From JBEGHD01 sp049334165 (GTDB lineage Bacteria; Bacteroidota; Bacteroidia; Flavobacteriales_D; Sanyastnellaceae), in assembly GCA_049334165.1 (NCBI GenBank), contig JBEGHD010000002.1: 64,000 bases of DNA, one strand, 5' to 3'. The notes under the pieces were generated by a model, which was given only the letters and a program-made list of their open reading frames with translations, did no database searches and was not told the DNA's origin. Both the position numbers and the translations under genes were made by a program. How positions within the stretch are numbered: the stretch's first letter is position 1; every line of letters starts with the position of its first letter. Shown piece by piece: positions 16,881-26,400 of the stretch.

Positions 16881-17816
16881 CTACTGAGCGAACTCCATCT
16901 TTTTAAAATCTTCGTAAACGTTGCGAATCCCGTCTTCGAGCTCGATTTCGTGTTTCCATCCAAGGTTGTGAATTTTGCTCACGTCCATCAGCTTTCGGGG
17001 AGTACCGTCAGGTTTGTCTGTGTTCCAGTTAATTTCGCCTTCGAAGCCAACAATCTTTTGGATCGTTTCTGCGAGCTCTTTGATCGACAGGTCTTCACCG
17101 GTTCCGATGTTCACAAACTGTTTCTCGTTGTAGTTTTCCATCAGGAAGAAACACGCTTCGGCCAGGTCGTCAACATGGAGAAATTCGCGTTTCGGACTCC
17201 CTGTTCCCCAGCATTCTACACTTGCACTTCCTTCCTCTTTTGCTGCATGGAATTTTCTGAGCAAGGCGGGAAGCACATGCGAGTTTTGAAGGTCGTAGTT
17301 GTCGTTTGGCCCGTAGAGGTTGGTGGGCATGGCCGAAATAAAATTGCAGCCGTACTGCTCGCGGTACGTTTCGCAGAGCTTAATTCCCGCGATTTTGGCA
17401 ATGGCGTATGGTTCGTTAGTGGGCTCCAGGGTTCCAGTGAGTAAGCTGTCTTCGTTCATCGGCTGCGGGGCCATTTTCGGATAAATGCAGGAACTGCCGA
17501 GAAAAAGCAGTTTTTCCACCTTGTGCTCGTATGCCGATTGAATTATGTTAGTGGCTATCATCAGGTTGTCGTAGAGAAATTCAGCCCGGTAAGTGTTGTT
17601 GGCCTGAATTCCACCAACTTTTGCGGCAGCCAGAAAAACGTACTTCGGTTTTTCCTGAGCGAAAAAGTGGCTCACTGCTCCCTGGTTTCTCAGGTCGAGC
17701 TCGCCACTGGTTCTGGTAACGATGTTGGTGAATCCTTTCTCTTCGAGGTTTCTGACAATGGCCGAGCCCACCATCCCGCGGTGACCGGCAACGTAAATTT
17801 TATCCGACTTTTCCAT
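16881..17816 (-). CDS. fcl: GDP-L-fucose synthase
   Basis: The enzyme makes GDP-L-fucose from GDP-4-keto-6-deoxymannose with NADPH by epimerisation and reduction. The 311-residue SDR protein has the Rossmann motif VAGHRGMVGSAIVRNL near the N-terminus, the SSCIYPK segment with catalytic Ser/Cys, and YAIAKIAGIK (Tyr-x3-Lys). The end EDGIRNVYEDF is typical of Fcl. The ATG at 17816 was chosen: it lies exactly 5 nt after a TAATTTTG box, and the longer frame to 17843 would run through the promoter. GDP-mannose dehydratase (gmd) is not adjacent. Confidence 0.96.
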   Translation of the reverse strand: MEKSDKIYVAGHRGMVGSAIVRNLEEKGFTNIVTRTSGELDLRNQGAVSHFFAQEKPKYVFLAAAKVGGIQANNTYRAEFLYDNLMIATNIIQSAYEHKVEKLLFLGSSCIYPKMAPQPMNEDSLLTGTLEPTNEPYAIAKIAGIKLCETYREQYGCNFISAMPTNLYGPNDNYDLQNSHVLPALLRKFHAAKEEGSASVECWGTGSPKREFLHVDDLAEACFFLMENYNEKQFVNIGTGEDLSIKELAETIQKIVGFEGEINWNTDKPDGTPRKLMDVSKIHNLGWKHEIELEDGIRNVYEDFKKMEFAQ

Positions 17817-17821
17817 GGCTA

Positions 17822-17829
17822 CAAAATTA
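17822..17829 (-). promoter_or_regulatory. -7 box for a leaderless transcript (fcl)
   Basis: The minus strand reads TAATTTTG, 5 nt (TAGCC), then ATG at 17816. The transcript should begin at or next to the A of the start codon. Confidence 0.6.
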
Positions 17830-17953
17830 AGATTCGACAGCACTTAATGAGTGGTTTCGAGCACTCTACTTTCCACAGGCTTTCAAGGACAAACAAAAAT
17901 CGTTTTCGTTGGTTTTGTTGTATAAACATTGATTTCAAAAACCCAGCATAAAA

Positions 17954-18667
17954 ATGAAAGTAATTTCTCATCCGGCAGAATCGAGAGGGCACGCCAACCA
18001 TGGCTGGCTCAATTCTCACCATTCGTTCAGTTTTGCCAATTTTTACGATCCCGAAAAAATACACTTCGGAGCACTGCGCGTACTCAATGACGACACGGTG
18101 GCTCCGGGAAAAGGCTTTGGCCGACATCCGCATGACAACATGGAAATCATTTCCATTCCGCTTTCTGGTGACCTGGAGCATCAGGACAGCATGGGAAATA
18201 AAGGGGTGATTCGCGAAGGAGATGTGCAGGTGATGAGTGCGGGAACCGGAGTCCAACACAGCGAGTTCAACGCCAATCAGGACAAAGAAGTTAAATTTTT
18301 GCAGATTTGGGTTTTCCCTGACAAGAAGAACGTAGAGCCGCGCTACGATCAGATGTCCCTCGATAAAGATGATCGTCTCAATCAATGGCAACAGATCATT
18401 TCACCTTTTGAGGACGATCCCGGATTGTGGGTTCACCAGCAAACCTGGTTTTATTTGGCTAAGTTGGAAGCCGGTAAATCGCTCGACTACAAGTTGCACA
18501 AGCCTACAGATGGAGTCTACTTGTTCTTGATTGAAGGTGAGTTGAAAGTGGGTGAAAAGGTCCTTGGGAAGCGCGATGCCATTGGCATGTGGGAGCTAGA
18601 CAACTTTTACGTGGAAGCTACTTCAGATGCAGAGATTTTGCTAATGGAAGTTCCTATGCAGTTTTAA
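17954..18667 (+). CDS. Pirin family protein
   Basis: The 237-residue product is a bicupin of the pirin/YhhW type. The N-terminal block shows HGWLNSHHSFSFANFYDP, LRVLNDDTVAPGKGFGRHPH, DNMEIISIPLSGDLEHQDSMG and SAGTGVQHSEFN, which carry the metal-binding His residues (HPHDNMEI and QHSEFN, Glu) of the first cupin. YhhW and pirin have quercetin 2,3-dioxygenase activity in vitro; the physiological role is not settled. It opens a three-gene plus-strand cluster with a nitroreductase and a GNAT protein. Confidence 0.95.
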   Translation: MKVISHPAESRGHANHGWLNSHHSFSFANFYDPEKIHFGALRVLNDDTVAPGKGFGRHPHDNMEIISIPLSGDLEHQDSMGNKGVIREGDVQVMSAGTGVQHSEFNANQDKEVKFLQIWVFPDKKNVEPRYDQMSLDKDDRLNQWQQIISPFEDDPGLWVHQQTWFYLAKLEAGKSLDYKLHKPTDGVYLFLIEGELKVGEKVLGKRDAIGMWELDNFYVEATSDAEILLMEVPMQF

Positions 18668-18689
18668 TTAGAAAAAGAAAAAGAATAGA

Positions 18690-19292
18690 ATGACGATAGA
18701 AAGTAAAAACATAAAAGAAGCAGACACAAAGTACGATTTACACGATTTGATTACTAGCCGCTGGAGTCCAAGGGCTTTTAGCGACAAAGAAATTGACGAT
18801 GAGTTGATGCAGGAGTTTTTTGAAGCGGCATCCTGGGCGCCCAGCAGTATGAACGAGCAGCCCTGGGCCTACCTCTACGCTCACCGTGGGGATATGAAAA
18901 ACTTTGAGAGATTTGTAAATTGCCTCGCTGAAGCAAATCAAATCTGGGCTAAAGACGCAGCCGTCCTGATGGTTTGCCTTGCAAAAAAGAATTACGATTA
19001 CAAAGGAAGGCCGAATGACAAAGCGCATCACGACCTCGGTATGGCGAATTTGCAATTGACCCTTCAAGCGCAGCATCGCGATGTCTACACGCACATGATG
19101 GGTGGGTTTGACAAGTCAAGGGCCATCGGTACTTTTGGAATCGACACTGAAGTTTACGATCCGGTTTGCTTCATGGCGTTGGGCTACCTCGGGAGTCCCG
19201 ATCAGCTAAACGAAAAGCAGCGCAAAAGTGAAACAGCGGAACGCAAGCGAAGAGAATTAAAGGAATTTGTATTCAAAAACGAATTGCCATGA
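18690..19292 (+). CDS. Nitroreductase family FMN protein
   Basis: This 200-residue flavoprotein fits the NfsB/Nfr-like fold: LHDLITSRWSPRAFSDKEI at the N-terminus (FMN phosphate contacts Arg-Ser), AASWAPSSMNEQPWAYL (FMN binding) and the C-terminal FMALGYLGSPDQL. Such enzymes reduce nitro compounds, quinones or flavins with NAD(P)H. The start ATG at 18690 follows the pirin stop by 22 nt and the stop overlaps the start of the next gene by 4 nt, so it is part of the same operon. The substrate cannot be inferred. Confidence 0.93.
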   Translation: MTIESKNIKEADTKYDLHDLITSRWSPRAFSDKEIDDELMQEFFEAASWAPSSMNEQPWAYLYAHRGDMKNFERFVNCLAEANQIWAKDAAVLMVCLAKKNYDYKGRPNDKAHHDLGMANLQLTLQAQHRDVYTHMMGGFDKSRAIGTFGIDTEVYDPVCFMALGYLGSPDQLNEKQRKSETAERKRRELKEFVFKNELP

Positions 19293-19588
19293 AACGAAAG
19301 TTTGAGCACGAAGAACAAGGCGGCAAGGGCCGCTTTTTCTACGTTAAGAAAGAAGAAGAGCAAGGGGAAATTAATTATGAAGTAACAGACAATACCAAAC
19401 TGACCATTCTCAGTACCGAAGTAGACGATGACGCTCGCGGACTGGGGTTGGGTTCGGATTTGGTAGAGCGACTTATCGACTACGCTGCCGAGAACGATTA
19501 TGAAATAGAGTCTCAGTGTTCTTTTGCAACCAAAGTGATTGAGAGCAGCAAGCGAATGAAAAAGGAAGTCGAAAAATCAGGCTCTTGA
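19289..19588 (+). CDS. Small GNAT-type N-acetyltransferase (YjdJ-like)
   Basis: This 99-residue protein belongs to the short Gcn5-related family without a separate substrate domain: GGKGRFFYVKKE, then YEVTDNTKLTILSTEV, then the acetyl-CoA loop DDARGLGLGSDLVERLIDYA, and SQCSFATKVIES. In this family the SQCSFA position is usually CPFV/CSFA near the end of strand 5. The substrate is unknown. Its ATG overlaps the nitroreductase stop (ATGA), and its 3' end overlaps the convergent permease gene by 12 nt. Confidence 0.85.
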   Translation: MKRKFEHEEQGGKGRFFYVKKEEEQGEINYEVTDNTKLTILSTEVDDDARGLGLGSDLVERLIDYAAENDYEIESQCSFATKVIESSKRMKKEVEKSGS

Positions 19589-20797
19589 GTCGAGCGCGTC
19601 ACGCAAACCATTCCCTACAAGCATAAAGGCTAACACGAGGCTCATGATCAGCACACCGGGCAAAATCGCAAGGTAGGCCAGGTCGGTGGTGATAAATGAG
19701 TAGTGCTCTTTGATCATGTTACCCCACGAAGGGGTTGGGATCTGTGCACCAATTCCCAAAAAGCTCAGTCCGGCTTCTACCAAAATTGCCGCGGCAAAGT
19801 TGGCTGCAGAAATCACGATAATCGCGCTCATCACGTTTGGCAAAATGTGACCGAGGATAATTCTTCTGTCTGAGAATCCCAGAGCCTTCCCGGCTTCAAC
19901 ATATTCTTTTTCTCTGATGCTCATCACCTGACCGCGAACCACACGTGCCACTTCTACCCACATGGTTAGTCCAACTGCCAGAAAAACTTTCCAGAAACCT
20001 TTTCCAAAAGCGATGGTGATGGCCATTACCAAAAGCAAAGTCGGGATTGACCAAACTACATTGATAAACCACATGATCAGTTCGTCAATCCAGCCGCGGA
20101 AGTAACCAGCAATGGCGCCAAGAGTGAGTCCGATCAGCAGTGAAATGAGCACGGCAATTACACCGACAGAAAGTGAAATGACAGCTCCTGCCATCAGTCT
20201 GCTTAGCAGATCGCGGCCATATTTGTCCGTACCGAGGAGAAAGCGATGCGTTTCAATGTGGTTTTCTTTTATTTCAGAAACCAGATCAGTACGAGATTTA
20301 TCAATTGTATTTCCTTCCTGAAAAATGGTGAAGTTATCGCCACTGGATTTTACGCTGTCCATTTTGAAAGCTACGTCAGCGAGGTGTAAGGATTGTTGGA
20401 CTACCTGCGACCTGGGTAGCTTGTAACTCGAAAACTGTTGCACCCAAACGCTGTCCTGGCTAAACCAAATTGAATCTGTTGGCACCAGTCGATAGTCGCT
20501 CGGCCAGCCACCGTGAGTTATTTTTTCCCAAAAGGAATATTCTAGTGGAGGCTGATTGAGTTTTACCTCGAGCATTTCTACTGAAAAACCAGGCTGTTGT
20601 TTTGAAATCACCAGGTGCTGATCGTTGGCATCTGGTGTGTGGTCGGGCCGAATAAATGGTCCCAGAATGGCCACGAGCGCCACCAGTCCGATGTAGATCA
20701 GTCCTGACATGGCGAGCTTGTCCTTCTTGAATTTCCGCCAGGCAATTTGCCCGGGAGAGTCGGGATTGAAGTTTTTATTTTTCAGGAGTCGGATCAA
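19577..20797 (-). CDS. ABC transporter permease, OppC/DppC type
   Basis: The 406-residue inner-membrane subunit matches the oligopeptide/dipeptide OppC family: IAWRKFKKDKLAMSGLIYIG at the N-terminus, LLGTDKYGRDLLSRLMAGAV, and the coupling-helix EAGKALGFSDRRIILGHILPN, ending MLVGNGLRDALDSRA. It differs from typical 290-300-residue OppC proteins by about 100 extra residues in the loop between the first membrane segment and LLGTDKYGRD. The start is TTG at 20797, because an in-frame stop lies 9 nt further upstream. No ATPase, OppB or binding protein lies in the window, so its partners are elsewhere. Confidence 0.92.
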   Translation of the reverse strand: MIRLLKNKNFNPDSPGQIAWRKFKKDKLAMSGLIYIGLVALVAILGPFIRPDHTPDANDQHLVISKQQPGFSVEMLEVKLNQPPLEYSFWEKITHGGWPSDYRLVPTDSIWFSQDSVWVQQFSSYKLPRSQVVQQSLHLADVAFKMDSVKSSGDNFTIFQEGNTIDKSRTDLVSEIKENHIETHRFLLGTDKYGRDLLSRLMAGAVISLSVGVIAVLISLLIGLTLGAIAGYFRGWIDELIMWFINVVWSIPTLLLVMAITIAFGKGFWKVFLAVGLTMWVEVARVVRGQVMSIREKEYVEAGKALGFSDRRIILGHILPNVMSAIIVISAANFAAAILVEAGLSFLGIGAQIPTPSWGNMIKEHYSFITTDLAYLAILPGVLIMSLVLAFMLVGNGLRDALDSRA

Positions 20798-20820
20798 GCG
20801 CTCAGTTCACTTTTCATTTT

Positions 20821-21930
20821 TCAAACCTTTCGGCCTTTCCATTTTGGTCGCACAAAAATACCCGCCACTCCGATCACGGCAATGTAAATCGGGTAGAGGA
20901 TAGCTTCGAGCGGAAAGAGCCAGAGAAACTTTCTCTTGCGGTAAAAGCCAGCCACCAAAAATAGAAACAAAAGATCCGCTACAGACTTTGCTAAAAAACA
21001 AACAATGAACACCCACGGGTGCAGTTCTCCGGAAAGCACGAGTAGAAAGAAGGCGACCAACGCCACATGCGTGACCAATACCAAAAGCGCACACGAAAAT
21101 CCAAAAACATCGGTAAACGATCGCGCTTTACCTCCCCAACGCAATCGCTGCGAGGTGAAGGATGAAAAGTCCGGCTGGGGGGGCGTGCTCACAGTAGCAT
21201 CGGGGTGTTGCAAAAATTCGATCTGTGCCGGAAAAAGTTCTTTGACTTTGTAGAGCAGAAAAACATCGTCTCCAGAAGCGATAACCTCGTTGCCCTCGTA
21301 GCCATGCACTTCCTCAAAAACCGACTTTCGGACCACAAGGCCCGCACCGTTTGCCATGATTGGCTTTCCTGCAGAAGCCGTTGCTGCCGTGGCGCCCATC
21401 AGCGACATGAATTCGATTGACTGCAATTTCTGGAAAAGAGATCTTTCACCTTCGAAAGCTACGGGTAGCAAGACCATCATTGGATTGGTGGCTGCGCAAA
21501 ACCTTCCGATCGTTTCTATCCAATTCGGCCCAACAGACACATCGGCATCCATAGTGATGAGGAATTTGAATTGCGCTTTTTTGGCCGCGATCGTCAAAGC
21601 GCTTTTCTTGCCTTTTTCACCGGTGAGTGAGAGCAGCTGAACTTTTTCGTTCTCGCCAAACTCTTGGCGAATGATTTCAGCTCCACCATCTTCACTGTGG
21701 TCGTCAACTACTAAAATTTCACCGATCAACTCTCCACTTTGTTGATTCAGCAAACTCCTGACGAGGCCAGGCAAATTTTCTTTTTCGTTTCTGAAAGGGA
21801 TGATCACTGAGAACCTCACATCACCCGTACCTTTTGGTAGAGCTGGTCGCTGTAGTCGCACCCAATTGACGATGAGGTAGGTTACGAAAAGCACGTAGAG
21901 CCCGGTGATCGCCAATATGGTTTCGGCCAT
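20821..21930 (-). CDS. Family 2 glycosyltransferase, membrane-anchored
   Basis: This protein of about 369 residues has an N-terminal membrane helix, a GT2 catalytic domain (FSVIIPFRNEKENLPGLVRS, EILVVDDHSEDGG, LITMDADVSVGPNW with the DxD motif, and the QRLRWGGK acceptor-site motif) and three to four C-terminal membrane helices. This is the layout of processive or lipid-directed GT2 enzymes. A GTG at 21936 overlaps the upstream stop (GTGA) and is an alternative start two codons earlier. It is coupled to the YbhN-like gene, so both may act on a lipid. Confidence 0.9.
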   Translation of the reverse strand: MAETILAITGLYVLFVTYLIVNWVRLQRPALPKGTGDVRFSVIIPFRNEKENLPGLVRSLLNQQSGELIGEILVVDDHSEDGGAEIIRQEFGENEKVQLLSLTGEKGKKSALTIAAKKAQFKFLITMDADVSVGPNWIETIGRFCAATNPMMVLLPVAFEGERSLFQKLQSIEFMSLMGATAATASAGKPIMANGAGLVVRKSVFEEVHGYEGNEVIASGDDVFLLYKVKELFPAQIEFLQHPDATVSTPPQPDFSSFTSQRLRWGGKARSFTDVFGFSCALLVLVTHVALVAFFLLVLSGELHPWVFIVCFLAKSVADLLFLFLVAGFYRKRKFLWLFPLEAILYPIYIAVIGVAGIFVRPKWKGRKV

Positions 21931-21932
21931 TA

Positions 21933-22883
21933 TCACGACCTAACACGAATGAGCCTGTGGGGCGATGAGTTGAAGAAGTAACCACCGACAACGGCCGGCA
22001 CAACCAAGTTGATTATCCAAAGAGCGAAGGTAGCGGCAAAAATTCCTGCTGGCTCGTTGGTCCAAAAACCAAAGACAAAAATGGCCACCGACTCACGGAT
22101 TCCGAGTTCACCCAGGAGCGCGGTGGGCACAACTGCCGAAACGAGGTAGATCACAGCGATGCCGCTGTAGAACTGTAAAAGGCTGAGCTCTATGCCAAAA
22201 GCCTTAAGCAAGATTACAAACTGAGTAGCAAAAACCGCATAGCGCAAAAAGCTCAGTAAAAGTGTTTTGGCTGCCACGGATTGCTCAAAGCTTGTGTGAA
22301 AATGTTTTTCCATGTTCCACCGTGCCGGCAGAATGGAGAAGAGTCTTTTGGAGATTTTTTCGAGATTGAAGTAGGCAATAGTTGCGGTGATGATTGTAGC
22401 TATGAGCAAAACGGCAGTAAATGGTTCAACTCCCTCTATCTCAGCATAAATCCAAAACGAAGCGATTGATCCGAGCAGCACGGTGATTGTCAGCTGTGCA
22501 ACACTCCCGTAAAAAGAAGCAGTAGCAGCTTTTTTACGCGCAGGTGGTGGAGTGAGAAAAACTCTGCCGGCCATGTCGCCAATACGGTTGGGAGTAAAGA
22601 GAGAGAGGTAAGTTCCTGCGAGCACGGCTTTCAGCGAATCGGTTCTGCGGAGGGATAGAAAGTTGAAGTTGAGCAATCTCCATTTGCGCGATTCGAGTAA
22701 CCAGTTGATAGGCATCATCACAATGGCTGTTGCAATCAGGGTGGGATGATTGGCCAGGGAAGAACCCATTTTTTGCCACTGACTGAAATCCACGGACGCG
22801 AGGTGATACCACAAAAAGGTCACTGCCAATAAAAAGAAGACTGTTTGTAACAGTCGGACCACGTGCCGCTGGGAGACTTTCAA
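21933..22883 (-). CDS. YbhN/MprF-type integral membrane protein (LPG synthase TM domain)
   Basis: The product is a multi-pass protein of the lysylphosphatidylglycerol synthetase TM region family, recognised by NRIGDMAGRVF, GSVAQLTITVLLGSIASF and ELGIRESVAIFVFG. MprF homologues of this domain flip lipids; in Bacteroidota such stand-alone proteins have unknown substrates. Starts: TTG at 22904 gives a longer protein, but a TACCTTTG box at 22906-22913 makes transcription start inside it, so I place the start at TTG 22883. Translationally coupled with the GT2 gene. Confidence 0.83.
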   Translation of the reverse strand: MKVSQRHVVRLLQTVFFLLAVTFLWYHLASVDFSQWQKMGSSLANHPTLIATAIVMMPINWLLESRKWRLLNFNFLSLRRTDSLKAVLAGTYLSLFTPNRIGDMAGRVFLTPPPARKKAATASFYGSVAQLTITVLLGSIASFWIYAEIEGVEPFTAVLLIATIITATIAYFNLEKISKRLFSILPARWNMEKHFHTSFEQSVAAKTLLLSFLRYAVFATQFVILLKAFGIELSLLQFYSGIAVIYLVSAVVPTALLGELGIRESVAIFVFGFWTNEPAGIFAATFALWIINLVVPAVVGGYFFNSSPHRLIRVRS

Positions 22884-22889
22884 AATCTT

Positions 22890-22897
22890 TACTTTTG
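22890..22897 (+). promoter_or_regulatory. -7 box of ruvC
   Basis: TACTTTTG, an exact TAnnTTTG match, 21 nt upstream of the proposed TTG start of ruvC. It overlaps the region transcribed from the opposite box at 22906-22913. Confidence 0.45.
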
Positions 22898-22905
22898 ATT
22901 TCAAA

Positions 22906-22913
22906 CAAAGGTA
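22906..22913 (-). promoter_or_regulatory. -7 box of the YbhN-like/GT2/permease operon
   Basis: The minus strand reads TACCTTTG, an exact TAnnTTTG match. It faces the ruvC box with only 8 nt between the two. Confidence 0.45.
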
Positions 22914-22918
22914 CGCGA

Positions 22919-23476
22919 TTGGAGACAGAGAAGATAATTTTAGGAATTGACCCCGGAACCAGCATCATGGGATATGGGATAATTTCTGTGCGAGGGAAGA
23001 AAATGGACCTGATCAGCATGGGCGTGATTCGCATGACTTCGATGAGCGATCACGCGGTAAAACTCCAGCATATTTTTAAGCGATGTGTGGGGCTAATTGA
23101 AGAGTACCATCCTGATGAACTGGCTATCGAGGCGCCCTTTTTTGGAAAAAATGTGCAGTCGATGCTCAAGCTTGGGCGCGCTCAGGGAGTGGCCATAGCC
23201 GCAGCCTTAAGCCGCGATATTCCAATGACCGAGTACGCTCCGAAAAAAATCAAGCAATCGATTACTGGAAATGGAAATGCCGCCAAGGAACAGGTCGCGA
23301 GCATGCTGCAGTCGGTTTTGAAAATTCCCGCAGGAGACATGCCCAAAGATCTCGATGCTACAGATGGATTGGCAGCTGCGGTTTGCCATTTTTATCAAAG
23401 CAATTCACCGCTAGGAGCTGCCGGATATTCGAGTTGGAAGGCTTTTATGAATAAGAATCCGGGGCGGGTAAAATGA
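22919..23476 (+). CDS. ruvC: Holliday junction resolvase RuvC
   Basis: RuvC is the endonuclease that cleaves Holliday junctions together with RuvAB. The product has the catalytic acidic motifs IILGIDPGTSIMGYGII (first Asp), ELAIEAPFFGKNVQS (Glu) and the C-terminal DATDGLAAAVCHFYQ (Asp pair), and YAPKKIKQSITGNGNAAKEQV for DNA binding. No ATG precedes the first motif; I chose the TTG at 22919 (185 residues, close to family length) over TTG 22895, which lies inside the -7 box. The end is 4 nt from the convergent sbcC stop. Confidence 0.94.
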   Translation: METEKIILGIDPGTSIMGYGIISVRGKKMDLISMGVIRMTSMSDHAVKLQHIFKRCVGLIEEYHPDELAIEAPFFGKNVQSMLKLGRAQGVAIAAALSRDIPMTEYAPKKIKQSITGNGNAAKEQVASMLQSVLKIPAGDMPKDLDATDGLAAAVCHFYQSNSPLGAAGYSSWKAFMNKNPGRVK

Positions 23477-23480
23477 AAAA

Positions 23481-26400
23481 TTAAACCACCTTCAAACTAC
23501 TGTAACCCTGGCCGTTTCTCTCGAGTTGTATTTGTGTGCTGATGCGTTCTTTCAGGGCTTCTACGTGGCTGATTATTCCGATGATTTTTGAAGATTCCGT
23601 TTGGAGTTTCTCAAGTGTGTCGAGGGTTTGATCAAGCGTTTCCGGGTCGAGGGTGCCGAAGCCTTCATCGATAAACAGGCTGTTGATTTCTACATTTTTC
23701 GAAGCCAGGTCTGAAAGGGCCAGTGCCAGCGAAAGACTGAGTACGAAAGTCTCACCTCCGGAAAGTGTCTTTACCGAGCGCCTTTGTCCACCCATGTGAT
23801 CATCGATGGCGATGAGGCTGTCGTCTTCGTCTCCCTGCGGTGAGGCAACGCGGTAACGATCGGTGAGTTGAGAAAGACGATTGTTGGCCAGTGCAAGTAG
23901 CTGTTGAAGAGTAAGGTCCTGGGCAAAGTCGTTGAACTTCTTGCCAGTCGCGTCTCCAATCAATTGATTCAGCAACTCCCACTTGCGGCCGGTTTTTTCC
24001 TCTTCGGCAATTCGTTTTTGCACGTTTTCCACACGCTGCAAGTTCTCGGTGTGGTTTTTCAGTTTTCGTTTTACTTCCTCCCAGTTTTCCAGGATCTCAG
24101 TAAGTTCGGATTTTAATTCACGATGAAATTTTTCCAGCTGTTCGTCTTCTTCCTCTGTCAGCTTTGCCTTCAGTTCATCCAGCTGTCCAGCGGTGGACTT
24201 AAATCCGGTCTCGGAAGTTTTAAAAGCCTCCTTCAGATCGCTGAACTGACGGTTGAGTTGGTGGTACTTTTCCTCTGGTAGTCTTTTAGAGATTGCGTCT
24301 TCAATTCCATCAAAGCCTTTTTCTCGCAGGGCGGGAGAGAGCTCATTCTGCAGTTGTTTCTTTTCCTTTTCCAGCTTCGCCTGCTCTTGCTTTAGTTTTT
24401 GGGATTGCTCTTCCAGACTTTTCAATCGGTGATTGATGTCGGTCCACGAGTCACGCAGTTCGCCACAGGTTTTGCTGATGTCGTCTCCCGTAAAAAGTTT
24501 GTTCTTCTCGGCTGCGAGCTTTTTTCCTTCTCTGGAAATCGCGATCATCGATTCCACAATCGGAAGGCAGCTTTCAATTCCTTTCGCCTGCTTTTGAATA
24601 TCTCCAAACTCTCTGAGCGACTTCCGCTGTGTTTCGGTCTGTTCGATTAGCTTTTCCCAGTCGACAGGTTCGTCTTTCAGCCATTCTCCGCATTCACTTT
24701 TAAGTCGCTGGTTGAGGTTTTCAATTTCCTTTTGGAGATTCTCAATGCGAGATTGCAACTCTTCGAGCTCTTTGAGAAGGTGCTTCAGGTTTGCCTCTGA
24801 ATTGCTCAGTTCCTTACCTACAGACTCAAGATCTTTCTCAGCTTGCTGTAGTTTTTTCATCAACTCGTCATCGGCTTCGGGCGCATGATCAGACCATGGA
24901 TGCTCTGTGGAGCCGCAGAGAGGACAGGGTTTTCCGTCTTGAAGTTCTGCTCGCTTCTCTTTCAGGCTGGCGCGGAGCTTTTGATTTTCCAACTCAAGAC
25001 GAAGCGACTTTACTTTTAGCTCTGACTTCTCCTTCTGGCTCTCCAGTTTCTCGATTTTACCGGGAAGCATTTTTTGGTCTTCTGCCTTTTTCTCGAGCTT
25101 TTGCTTCTCTTCTTTGAGGTTTTTCTCAAGCTTGGTAAGCTCAATACTCCAGTCGGCTCCTTTTCTCAGGGTAAACAGTTTTTTCTCAAGACGAGCGTCT
25201 TCACTCTGTGGATTTTCGAGGTTGATTCCTCCAAGCTTTGCCGATAGTTCCTCTTTTCGCCTGGCTGTTTCCAACTGCCATGATTGTAGCTTTTCCAGAT
25301 CTTCTTCCGGGTCTTTTACGTTTGGCACAAAGTCCCAATTTTCCCCTTTGGCAATGAGTTCATTTTTCTTGCTACGATACTCCTGTTGCTTTTCGGAAAT
25401 CTGTTTTTCAAACTTTTCTACGCGATTTTTGAATTTCTCGAGCTCCGTTTTCACTGCATCTTCACTGACTTCTGATAGCACCAGATCCTCTACCTTTTTC
25501 AACAGAGATTCACGGTTTACAGCCAGTTCTATCTTTGATTTGCTGAGTGCTACAGCTTCCTTACTGGCTTCGGTGATTTTTTCTCCGATTCTTTTCCATT
25601 GTTCCAGCTTTTCAGCAAAAGGTGAAGTCGCCTCGTGTTTCTTTAGACGCTTGCCGTGCTCTTCTTCGAAATCACCAAGTTTCTTTTTTTGAAGCTCGAC
25701 CTCTTCTTGCTTCTGTTTTTTTAAGAGTTGGATTTTCGCGAAGTCTTCTCTCAGTTTAAGTTGCTCTTCGAGAGCTTTGAGATTTTTTTCCTTTTCACTC
25801 GATTGTTTTTCGAGCTCGGTGTTTTGCTTACGAGTTTCTTTGAGTTCGTCTGCGCTCAGTAATGCATTCCTGTGAATGACTTCTTCCTTCCTGAGATCTT
25901 CGAGCGATTTGGCAAACTGCTGTTTTTTCTCAAAGGCCTTTTGTCCGAGTTTGCGGTAAACTCCGGTGCCGGTGATTTTCTCGAGAAGCTCTCCACGCTC
26001 ACTTTTGTTGACTTTTAGAAATTGAGCAAACTCACCCTGCGCAAGCATGATAGACTTCACAAACTGGTCGTAGTTGAGGCCGATGAGTTCTTCGTTTTTG
26101 CCGGGGACATCACTTTTCTTGAGGTCGAGGTTTTTGCCTGAAACGACATCTGCCAGTTCCATTTCATAATCGCGGAGCGTGTTGTTTCTGGTAGTAGAAA
26201 TACTCCAGGACGATCGGAAGACACCTTTTCCACACTGATACTCCACGCTGGCAAAAGCTTCGTCAGTGTTGCGAGTGAGGAGGGCTCCGCTTTGGGCTAC
26301 AAAATTTTTGCTGACTTTACCTAGCCGAGGAACGCGATTGAAAAGAGCAAGTGCAATTACATCCAGAATCGTACTCTTCCCACTTCCTGTTGGGCCAGTG

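Noticed and set aside
25114..25692. Plus-strand Ser/Phe-rich frame of 192 residues inside sbcC
   Set aside because: It is the shadow of the Lys/Glu-rich coiled coil of SbcC.
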